A DNA stretch of 45,339 nucleotides. Source: an uncultured Flavobacteriales bacterium (lineage in GTDB: Bacteria; Bacteroidota; Bacteroidia; Flavobacteriales_D; Crocinitomicaceae). The stretch covers positions 1 to 45,339 of the forward strand of contig CAJWAO010000009.1 in assembly GCA_913020765.1 (NCBI GenBank), written 5' to 3'. The stretch's first letter is position 1; the number at the start of each line of letters is the position of its first letter. Below are positions 24,141-31,927 of this stretch, in pieces. A program made the position numbers and the translations under genes. Below the pieces are notes generated by a model. It ran no database searches, had not been told where the DNA came from, and saw nothing but the letters and a program-made list of their open reading frames with translations.

Positions 24141-25952
24141 ATGAAATACCCCATTCTTTTTGTCCTTTCTATCTTGTGCCTTTTGTCTGCTGCAAATGCT
24201 CAAATTTCAAATGAGTCCGAAAAAGACTCTTTGCTTTATATTTTCCAAAATAACGAGGACCTACTACCACTTGATAAACTGAATCGAACTGTTTTTAGAA
24301 CCACTCATGGAATGAACCCTTCGGGGTTTGGCGACATGCTCAATAAATTCACTTGCGTCCCATTAATATCCCGGGATAGCAGCTCCTTTTTTAAAAGCTG
24401 CATGCCAAATGATGTACACATCGTTTCATTTATGGCTCCTGAAAATGATTCTATTGCTTCATTGGCTTTAGATAACTTTTTTAAGAGTCTCCAAAAACTT
24501 CCGAATGAAAAAGTAATCGCAATTATATTCGGTGTAAAAAATAAGTACAATACTAACCACATCATAGGCTTACCCTTTTCAAATTGCACCTCAATTTTGT
24601 ACTGCAATGACACCACTGAATATGCCCAGCAAGAGGCCGCACAATTAATTATGGGTGCAAGAAAAAACAGCCCACCCAATACCATTAGTCCGGGAATAAA
24701 ATATATTCTGGGAGCTCAACAAATAGAACAAAAGGAAATTAAAACCAATGGCAGGTTGCGCTATGCAAATTTTTCAACAGTTGGTCTTAATGAGGACGAC
24801 CTAAATCGGATTGACAGTATTGCATTAAATGGAATTTCGGAAGGAGCTTTTCCAGGGTGTCAGGTTTTGGTTTCAATCAAGGGCAACATTATTTACCAAA
24901 AAAGCTTTGGACACCATACCTATGAATCAGGAGCAAATACTGTTAAGAACAGTGATGTATATGACATCGCGTCTATCACAAAAATTGCGGGAAGTACACT
25001 TCTCGCGATGTATCTCGAGCATTTCAATCTATTCAATGTAGACGATACACTTGGTAAGTATGTTCCAGAACTCACGGGAAATACGGCTTATCAAAAAATT
25101 ATAATTCGTGAAATGATGGCGCACCAGGCGGGATTAAAATCTTGGATTCCATTTTATATCAAAACACTCAAGGACGGAGAACTAAATCCTCAAATTTACA
25201 GGTCTCGAAAAGACTCTGTGTACTCTTTAGAGGTAGCAGAAAATATTTTTATTGACCAGGACTACACGAAACGTATGTATGAAAAAATACTCAGTACTCC
25301 TTTGGGTCCGAAAAAATACAAGTATTCCGATCTTTGCTACTATTTTACACAAAAAGTATTCGAATCAATTCTAGGTGAAGGACAAGATGCATTTTTGCAC
25401 AGAGCAATATATACACCCATGGGGCTTCAAAACATACGATATCACCCCTTAAATTATTTTAAAAAAGAAAGAATTGTCCCAACTGAACATGACCATAAAT
25501 TTAGAAAACAATTGGTCCATGGATACGTTCACGATCCAGGAGCTGCCATGCTTGGAGGTGTTGGTGGACATGCCGGGCTTTTCAGTAATGCGGCCGACTT
25601 AGCTTCGATTATGCAGCTATTTCTGCAAAATGGGAGCTACGCTGGAAATAAATTTTTTACAGCATCAATTCGTGAAAAATTCACAAAAAAGCAATTCGAA
25701 AATAACCGAAGAGCGATTGGTTTTGATCGACCAAGAGAAAATGGCGGTGGAACCTGTGATAAATTAGCCTCACAAATCAGCTTTGGTCATTCAGGATTCA
25801 CTGGAGCACTTGCTTGGGCAGACCCTAGAGATGAGGTGATATTTATTTTCTTATCCAATCGAGTTCATCCAGATCAAGAAAATTGGAAGATTAGAGATAT
25901 GAATATCCGAACAGATATGCAGCAGGTGGTTTACAAAGCATTGAATCGTTAA
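24141..25952 (+). CDS. Beta-lactamase-family serine hydrolase with a GH3 C-domain remnant
   Basis: An exported 603-aa protein. Signal peptide residues 1-20 (ending ANAQ). Residues about 28-175 resemble only the C-terminal alpha/beta sandwich domain of GH3 glycosidases (LLYIFQNNEDLLPLDKL opening; EKVIAIIFG core; QEAAQLIMGA close). The catalytic TIM-barrel of GH3 is absent. Residues about 205-600 are a class-C beta-lactamase/DD-peptidase fold: SITK at 278-281 with the acyl Ser278, YSD at 395-397, and GHSGFTG near 549 in place of KTG. In related Bacteroidota proteins a full GH3 unit precedes this same domain, linking it to muropeptide processing; here half has been lost. It likely acts on peptidoglycan fragments in the periplasm. 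It overlaps the VOC gene stop convergently by 4 bp. Confidence 0.85.
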   Translation: MKYPILFVLSILCLLSAANAQISNESEKDSLLYIFQNNEDLLPLDKLNRTVFRTTHGMNPSGFGDMLNKFTCVPLISRDSSSFFKSCMPNDVHIVSFMAPENDSIASLALDNFFKSLQKLPNEKVIAIIFGVKNKYNTNHIIGLPFSNCTSILYCNDTTEYAQQEAAQLIMGARKNSPPNTISPGIKYILGAQQIEQKEIKTNGRLRYANFSTVGLNEDDLNRIDSIALNGISEGAFPGCQVLVSIKGNIIYQKSFGHHTYESGANTVKNSDVYDIASITKIAGSTLLAMYLEHFNLFNVDDTLGKYVPELTGNTAYQKIIIREMMAHQAGLKSWIPFYIKTLKDGELNPQIYRSRKDSVYSLEVAENIFIDQDYTKRMYEKILSTPLGPKKYKYSDLCYYFTQKVFESILGEGQDAFLHRAIYTPMGLQNIRYHPLNYFKKERIVPTEHDHKFRKQLVHGYVHDPGAAMLGGVGGHAGLFSNAADLASIMQLFLQNGSYAGNKFFTASIREKFTKKQFENNRRAIGFDRPRENGGGTCDKLASQISFGHSGFTGALAWADPRDEVIFIFLSNRVHPDQENWKIRDMNIRTDMQQVVYKALNR

Positions 25953-27016
25953 TCCTTATATCGATTTAATCCCATCAGCTTCAAAATAAACCTAGGAAGC
26001 GATTTACCAGGCTTTCTATTTTTTAGATGGATGTACCAACCTAACTTTTTAAGAATCGGCACCTTATGCGTTTCTACAAATTCAATTAAGGTACCGTCGG
26101 GATCCTCAACGTAGGAAAATCTACCTCCTGCCTCTCCCATATCAAAAGTATCAGAGCTATCAACAGTGAAAGGAAATCCTTTTTCTTCGCATTCTTGCTT
26201 TAAAGCATCCATTCCTTGTACATCAAAGCATAAGTGAATAAACCCCCAATCACCCCAGAACCTATTCTCAAATATTTTACGACAATCCTTACGGTCCATG
26301 GACTGGACCAATTCGATGGTAGAATCACCTAATAAAGGAGCAAACGGGCCAGTCCTTTTCTCACTGTGCTTTAGCAAAACACGTCTGAATACACCTGAAC
26401 CAGATGAAAAGAATTTCAAGTCCTCAAAATGACCAGTTTTATCATAAACAAGTTCATCATAATTTAAAATATCTCGATATAAATTCATTGATTTATCGAT
26501 ATCAGAAACACCAATGATCGAACCATAAACTCCACCACAATGAGAAGGGTGATTCGTATTTGAAAACCAATCCGAGGCCTCAATTACCTCAAAAATATTT
26601 CCATTGGGTCCTTTTACATAAAAGTGATTTTTACTATTCTCTGTTTTCGAAATATCGGAAAGTTCCTTTATTCCATTTTTAAGCATGTTTTGGTGTGTTG
26701 CTCTGACATCTCGAGATTTTATTTTACACGCGATCATACCATAATCACCAAGTTGTAAGTCAAATGCTGCCTTTTCTGTTGGGCGAGACGTAAATTGCCA
26801 AATTTCAAAACCACCACCTCCATCCATACTCAATGCCAATGTAGCCGTTCTAGACTGAACTGCACCGCCAGTATAATCAATCATCAGAGGAGCTTCAGCA
26901 GCCTCCTCAAAAATCCGAACATCTACTCCGAAATTTTCTCTGTACCAAGCCCATGCCTTTTGAACATCGGGAACACCAATACCCATTTGCTGAATACCAC
27001 AAATTCTTTTCTTCAT
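25949..27016 (-). CDS. Tandem VOC (glyoxalase/dioxygenase-fold) protein
   Basis: A 355-aa cytoplasmic protein with two vicinal-oxygen-chelate domains, about residues 5-130 and 155-320. Domain boundaries show as the paired openings IQQMGIGVPDVQKAWAWYR and YGSIIGVSDIDKSMNLYRD, and closings GPNGNIFEVIE and DPDGTLIEFVE. Metal-ligand positions are partly kept (HLCFDV and FVE in the second domain); the first domain has Gln where His is usual. Two-domain VOC proteins include ring-cleaving and 4-hydroxyphenylpyruvate-type dioxygenases, but the substrate here cannot be assigned. A basic C-terminal tail (LKNRKPGKSLPRFILKLMG) is not typical of the fold. It starts 10 bp after the patatin gene, so the two are probably cotranscribed. 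Confidence 0.85.
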   Translation of the reverse strand: MKKRICGIQQMGIGVPDVQKAWAWYRENFGVDVRIFEEAAEAPLMIDYTGGAVQSRTATLALSMDGGGGFEIWQFTSRPTEKAAFDLQLGDYGMIACKIKSRDVRATHQNMLKNGIKELSDISKTENSKNHFYVKGPNGNIFEVIEASDWFSNTNHPSHCGGVYGSIIGVSDIDKSMNLYRDILNYDELVYDKTGHFEDLKFFSSGSGVFRRVLLKHSEKRTGPFAPLLGDSTIELVQSMDRKDCRKIFENRFWGDWGFIHLCFDVQGMDALKQECEEKGFPFTVDSSDTFDMGEAGGRFSYVEDPDGTLIEFVETHKVPILKKLGWYIHLKNRKPGKSLPRFILKLMGLNRYKD

Positions 27017-27026
27017 CCTACTTCAT

Positions 27027-29309
27027 TTAACGTATTGCTCGATCATTAAAAATAACATATCCATAGCTCACTTGAAAGGAGAGCGGCTCTTTTTGTTTAG
27101 GGAAATAATTTAAGGTTGCCCGAATCGGACCCACCAGACTGTGAAATATTATGGAAGTGGATGTCAAAAACTCGGCATCGCTTATTGGTTCGGCATATTG
27201 ATAAGAAACATTACCAACTTTGGAGAGTGTGAGTATCGGTTGATACATGTACCCATCTACCCGAAAATCAACTTTGGGATTGAACGAAAAAATAAAATTA
27301 AACCCCGCACCAACAAATTGAGGGGACCTAAATTCTGGTAAAAAAAATGTTTTGCTATCCGGAATTAAATCAAAACTTGGACTAGACAATAAGGAGGCCG
27401 TATAGTTTGCAAACAAGGTTTGAGTACTCCATACCCCTCTTCCACTCACCCCGAAGTGAAAAAGCTTTTCATCAATCGGAAAAATTTGAAATTCACTACT
27501 AAATGTCAGCCATTTGTGCCTATTAGAAATGGTATCTTTCAATAGAGACGTTGAACCTGGGTAAGAGGTTTCTCTCCCCGAAACATAGCGCGCAGAGAAA
27601 CTAAAAGAACTTCCTGAACTGGAGAATTGCCTTCGGTTTAAAGTATTTTGCTTAAAAGTATATGAAAAAGAATTACCTTCAAACCTTGTAAAATCAGCCG
27701 TATCAGCATTGGTAAAATCATCAATCTGATAATAATCATCTTCTAAACCAAAAACTCTATAGTCCATTTGAGAATACGAGTTGTTTCTCAACGTTGATTT
27801 TAACGAAAGACCACCATACATCTCAAACTGTACCAAAAAAGACGGGCGTACATCTTCAAAAAAGGTGGCAAAGCTTCTAAAGAAATCCCATCTATTCATT
27901 GTGTAATAACCCGAAATCGAAATGGGAATCGTGGAAGGCAAACTAAGTTCAAAGTTCGTATTAATAGATCCATAAAATTTACCAAAGTAAGATTCAGCAT
28001 GAACGGCAAATGCACTTTTACCCATATTCTGATACCCCAAACCCAAATATCCCGTATTTACAGGCCGGGAAGAAAAATGACCACCCACGTCTACGGTAAA
28101 CTCCTTGGCTTTACTAACTTTTAGGTTTAAATGATACGTCGAATCACTTTTCATGGAAAGGTTCGGATACATGTACCATATAGATGGTGTAGCACTTAAC
28201 CTAAAATATCGTTTCTCAAATAGATCTTTTGGGAGCACCTCTGTTTTCTTTTTTCGCATCAAGCTTCTGGTCGCAAAGAGCACCTCTTTTGACTTTCCAT
28301 TATCAGTCTCGATAGATGAGATCTTTAGCTCGGGTAAACTTGCCCTGAATTTTTTTCGTTTTACAAACATAAGTTTAGCATCCACCTTACTTTCTATTCT
28401 CTCTTCAATTTCCTCAATTTGCGCCAAAGTTTTTTTGTAGCCCTCTTCTATCGCCTCCTTTGCGCGTTCAAATTCAAAAACACCGATATCTGTCTTAGCT
28501 TCAATAACAATACCATCACTGCAAGCCAAATCATAATTGGTGGGCGTCGTAAGCATGGACCTCAGCACACCAAACATATCTCGTTCATCAGGTAACTCCA
28601 TGTTACTCGAAACATTGCTTCCGATAATAAAATCTGGACTAAAATCATCACACATCACATTAGAGGGAAAATTGTTATACATACCTCCATCAAAATAGAT
28701 GACTCCATCAATCTTAATAGGGTTGACATACAAAGGATAAGTCATTGATGCCCGCACAGCCTCATTTAAGTTTCCTTTTGAAAACGTAACGCTATTCTTA
28801 CCGTGAACATCAGAGGCAACGCAACGAAAAGGAACAAATAACTCATCAAAATTATGTCCAACTGATGCACTGGTATGTCCCATAACCTTGAGCATTTCAA
28901 AATCCAATAAGGTAGGAGTGACAACATTCAATGGAATCGATTTTCTGATAATACTGTCCTTTGCAAGAGAAAAACCTAAAGTTGACGCATCGTATTCTTT
29001 TTCACGAATTAAGAAGTGATTCTCTGGTCGAATACCCCCTTTTGACATGAGTAAGAAATCTTCTGAGAGTATAAATTGTTCAATCTCCAGAGGGCTATAA
29101 CCACATGCATATAGGCTACCAACCAAAGCACCTGCAGATGAACCTGCGATACAATCAATAGGAATGTGAAATTCCTCTAAGGCTTTCAACACACCGACAT
29201 GCGCTAAAGCAGCAGCACCTCCACCGCTCAACACGAGACCTACCTTCTTTTGGCCGTAAGCGCTATGGTAAATAAATAATGCAAAAATTAGGAGGAAACT
29301 CGTTTTCAA
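27027..29309 (-). CDS. Patatin-like phospholipase with C-terminal outer-membrane barrel
   Basis: An exported lipase of the PlpD-like class, 760 aa. I place the start at a TTG (29309) because it opens a canonical signal peptide, MKTSFLLIFALF ending at SAYGQ; a TTG at 29345 would add twelve residues, and no ATG is available before the patatin core. The core has the oxyanion loop SGGGAAALAHVG, the nucleophile Ser58 in GSSAG, and the dyad Asp in DGGMYNNFPS near residue 200. After a linker with a POTRA-like region (about 300-400), the last 380 residues form aromatic-rich beta strands of a 16-strand Omp85-type barrel. It probably hydrolyses phospholipids at the cell surface. It is divergent from the THUMP methyltransferase, with only 37 bp between starts. 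Confidence 0.85.
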   Translation of the reverse strand: MKTSFLLIFALFIYHSAYGQKKVGLVLSGGGAAALAHVGVLKALEEFHIPIDCIAGSSAGALVGSLYACGYSPLEIEQFILSEDFLLMSKGGIRPENHFLIREKEYDASTLGFSLAKDSIIRKSIPLNVVTPTLLDFEMLKVMGHTSASVGHNFDELFVPFRCVASDVHGKNSVTFSKGNLNEAVRASMTYPLYVNPIKIDGVIYFDGGMYNNFPSNVMCDDFSPDFIIGSNVSSNMELPDERDMFGVLRSMLTTPTNYDLACSDGIVIEAKTDIGVFEFERAKEAIEEGYKKTLAQIEEIEERIESKVDAKLMFVKRKKFRASLPELKISSIETDNGKSKEVLFATRSLMRKKKTEVLPKDLFEKRYFRLSATPSIWYMYPNLSMKSDSTYHLNLKVSKAKEFTVDVGGHFSSRPVNTGYLGLGYQNMGKSAFAVHAESYFGKFYGSINTNFELSLPSTIPISISGYYTMNRWDFFRSFATFFEDVRPSFLVQFEMYGGLSLKSTLRNNSYSQMDYRVFGLEDDYYQIDDFTNADTADFTRFEGNSFSYTFKQNTLNRRQFSSSGSSFSFSARYVSGRETSYPGSTSLLKDTISNRHKWLTFSSEFQIFPIDEKLFHFGVSGRGVWSTQTLFANYTASLLSSPSFDLIPDSKTFFLPEFRSPQFVGAGFNFIFSFNPKVDFRVDGYMYQPILTLSKVGNVSYQYAEPISDAEFLTSTSIIFHSLVGPIRATLNYFPKQKEPLSFQVSYGYVIFNDRAIR

Positions 29310-29346
29310 TGTGTTCTTTTGTAAAAGAATTATAAAATTAGACAAA

Positions 29347-30522
29347 ATGAGTGGTACAATTCAGGGTTTCTCAAAAGAATTAACACTTACGGTGAAATGT
29401 TTTTTTGGATTTGAAGAAACGCTCATCGATGAGCTCCAAGAGCTCGGCTATAAAAAAACCACAAAACTCAATCGAGCGGTTCAGCTAAAAGGTAACTGGA
29501 AAGACGTTTATTTTTTAAATCTTCACCTGCGTTGCGCGATTTCAATCCTGGTAGAAATCGCAACATTTAAAATTAAATCAGAAGATGATCTCTACAGGCA
29601 AGCATTAAAAATAAACTGGTCTAACTTTTTTGATGTGAAAAAAACATTTGCTGTTCGTGGCGCCATTTTTTCAGATTTATTTACGAGCACACATTACCCA
29701 AATTTATTGCTCAAAGATGCGGTTGTAGACCATTTTAGAGAGAAAGATGGCACTCGGCCTGACATAGAGCTAAAAAGACCACAGGTGATGCTAGATTTGT
29801 ATGTCAACAACTATGAAGCTACTATTTCTGTTAACACAAGTGGAAATCCACTATTTCAAAGAGGATACAGAAGTACGGTAGGAGACGCACCGATAAACGA
29901 GGTTGTGGCCGCGAGCTTAATACGTATGTCAGGATGGGATCGAAAAACTACCTTTATCGATCCATTTTGTGGTTCCGGTACATTTTTAATAGAGGCCGCT
30001 CTACTTTCATCGGGCATACCGTCAAATATTGAACGCCAGCATTATGCTTTCAAGAACTTTAAAAATTACGATGAGGATTTATGGGAAAAAACATACGCTA
30101 ATGCACCACGAATTGTTCGAAGCCTGCCCTGTGAAATATTAGGTTCAGATATTTCAGATGAAATGGTACTTAAATCGAGACGAAATTTGAGGACCTTCAG
30201 CTTTGCAAGGTTTGTGAAAGTAAGCCCAAAACCATTTACTGATGTAAAACCAAAAGATTCACCCATATTTATTCTTTCTAATCCACCATACGATGTGAGA
30301 ATGGAGACAGATGTAGAAGAGTTGTACCAAAAAATTGGCTCTTGGTTAAAACACGACATTAAAGAAGGTACAGCCTGTATTATCTCGTCTAGTACAGAAG
30401 GGTTAAAATCTATCGGTTTGAAACCGTCAAAGAAGGTCCGTGTATACAACGGAAACCTAGACTGCAGTTTTAGATGCTACGAGTTATTCGAAGGAAAGCG
30501 TAAAGAGACGCTAAGCCGATGA
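29347..30522 (+). CDS. THUMP-domain class I SAM RNA methyltransferase (RlmL N-half-like)
   Basis: A 391-aa cytoplasmic enzyme. The ATG at 29347 (MSGTIQGFSKELTLTVKCFFG) is chosen; the open frame begins at 29311, but that segment would overlap the divergent patatin promoter. Residues about 10-160 hold the ferredoxin-like and THUMP RNA-binding domains. The catalytic UPF0020 domain has DPFCGSGTFLIEAAL near 210-224 and NPPYDVRMETD near 315-325, the NPPY motif of guanine-N2 methyltransferases. By family it modifies 23S rRNA as RlmL does (m2G2445 in E. coli), but without the RlmK half. Its stop is adjacent to the convergent gltA stop. Confidence 0.9.
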   Translation: MSGTIQGFSKELTLTVKCFFGFEETLIDELQELGYKKTTKLNRAVQLKGNWKDVYFLNLHLRCAISILVEIATFKIKSEDDLYRQALKINWSNFFDVKKTFAVRGAIFSDLFTSTHYPNLLLKDAVVDHFREKDGTRPDIELKRPQVMLDLYVNNYEATISVNTSGNPLFQRGYRSTVGDAPINEVVAASLIRMSGWDRKTTFIDPFCGSGTFLIEAALLSSGIPSNIERQHYAFKNFKNYDEDLWEKTYANAPRIVRSLPCEILGSDISDEMVLKSRRNLRTFSFARFVKVSPKPFTDVKPKDSPIFILSNPPYDVRMETDVEELYQKIGSWLKHDIKEGTACIISSSTEGLKSIGLKPSKKVRVYNGNLDCSFRCYELFEGKRKETLSR

Positions 30523-31809
30523 TTACCGCTTTGATACGTCGACGTAATCTCTACTACCGTGGCCAGTATAGATTTGTCTCGGACGTCCTATAGGCTCGTT
30601 ATTTTCAGTCATTTCCTTCCATTGGGCAATCCAACCTGGCAAACGACCAAGAGCAAACATTACCGTAAACATTTCTGTTGGAATTCTTAAGGCTTTATAT
30701 ATGATTCCAGAATAGAAATCGACATTAGGATACAAATTTCTTTCCTTGAAATAATCATCTTCAAGTGCTACTTTTTCAAGCTTCTTCGCAATTTCAAGAA
30801 GGGGATCGTCAACACCAAGTTTTTCAAGTACATCATCACAGGATTTCTTGATTATTCTCGCTCGCGGGTCAAAGTTTTTATATACCCTATGCCCAAACCC
30901 CATCAATCTGAATGGGTCGTTTTTATCTTTCGCTTTTTCTACCCACTTATCAACGTTTCCTCCATCAATATGTATTTTTAGGAGCATTTCGATAACTTTT
31001 TGGTTGGCTCCTCCATGAAGAGGTCCCCACAAAGCACAAATACCCGCAGAAACCGATGAGTAAAGGTTAGCTTGAGAGGAGCCTACAATACGCACTGTTG
31101 AGGTAGAACAATTTTGTTCGTGATCGGCATGCAGTATCAAAAGCTTATTGATTGCATCTACAATGACAGGATCGATAACATATTCCTCTGTCGGCATAGC
31201 AAACATCATATTCAAGAAGTTTTCACAATAATTCAAGTGATTTTTAGGATACATAAAAGGATGCCTAATAGAATTTTTGTAAGACCATGCTGCCAGGGTT
31301 GGTAGCTTTGCAATCAATCTTTGAATTGTTAAATTTACCGCCTCTGAGTTCCGATTTGGATTTTGCGACTCGGGATAAAAGGTAGCAAATGACGAGACCG
31401 TGGAGGAAAGAACTCCCATGGGATGTGCTTTCGCAGGATAAGCCTCGAAAAAGCGCTTCATGTCTTCGTGCACAAGCGTGTGCATCTTAATATTACCCTC
31501 AAAAAGTTGTAGTTCAACTGCATTAGGTAATTCTCCATATATTAATAAGTACGAAACTTCCAAAAACGAGGCATTATTCGCAAGTTGCTCGATCGGATAA
31601 CCTCGATAACGAAGAATTCCCTTTTCTCCATCTAAAAATGTAATTGCACTCGTCGTAGCGCCAGTATTTTTATATCCTGGATCGATAGTAATGTAGCCTG
31701 TGGAGGCTCTCAGTTTTGAGATATCTATGGCATTTTCGTTTTCTGATCCAGTTACAACTGGCAATTCATGCTCATTTTCATTTAAAACTATCTTGGCTGT
31801 TCGACTCAT
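30523..31809 (-). CDS. gltA: Citrate synthase
   Basis: Condenses oxaloacetate with acetyl-CoA in the TCA cycle; 428 aa, the type-II length. Active-site His residues lie in HADHEQNCST (about 235-244) and GPLHGGANQK (about 272-281), the GFGHRVYKNFDPRA signature follows at about 315-328, and the catalytic Asp is in NVDFYSG near 375. An N-terminal extension of about 45 residues (AKIVLNENEHELPVV) is as in Gram-negative hexameric enzymes that bind NADH. It is a single gene, with its own promoter and stop-to-stop contact with the methyltransferase gene. Confidence 0.98.
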   Translation of the reverse strand: MSRTAKIVLNENEHELPVVTGSENENAIDISKLRASTGYITIDPGYKNTGATTSAITFLDGEKGILRYRGYPIEQLANNASFLEVSYLLIYGELPNAVELQLFEGNIKMHTLVHEDMKRFFEAYPAKAHPMGVLSSTVSSFATFYPESQNPNRNSEAVNLTIQRLIAKLPTLAAWSYKNSIRHPFMYPKNHLNYCENFLNMMFAMPTEEYVIDPVIVDAINKLLILHADHEQNCSTSTVRIVGSSQANLYSSVSAGICALWGPLHGGANQKVIEMLLKIHIDGGNVDKWVEKAKDKNDPFRLMGFGHRVYKNFDPRARIIKKSCDDVLEKLGVDDPLLEIAKKLEKVALEDDYFKERNLYPNVDFYSGIIYKALRIPTEMFTVMFALGRLPGWIAQWKEMTENNEPIGRPRQIYTGHGSRDYVDVSKR

Positions 31810-31846
31810 ATTACGTTTACTTATTTAAGTTAAATATTTCCGGGTG

Positions 31847-31854
31847 CAAAAATA
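31847..31854 (-). promoter_or_regulatory. -7 box of the gltA promoter
   Basis: On the minus strand TATTTTTG is a perfect TAnnTTTG, 37 nt before the gltA ATG. The -33 region is T-rich without a clear TTTG at the right spacing. Confidence 0.55.
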
Positions 31855-31927
31855 CAAAAAAAGACCTATTTTATAAAAACACCGCGACTATCCTATACTT
31901 AATATTTACAGAAAGGTTTCAATTTGG

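Noticed and set aside
24305-24685. 126-codon open frame antisense to the serine hydrolase gene
   Set aside because: It lies wholly within a well-supported gene, has no start signal and no recognisable fold. Similar antisense frames occur within ftsK, the THUMP methyltransferase and others and are shadows of codon use.
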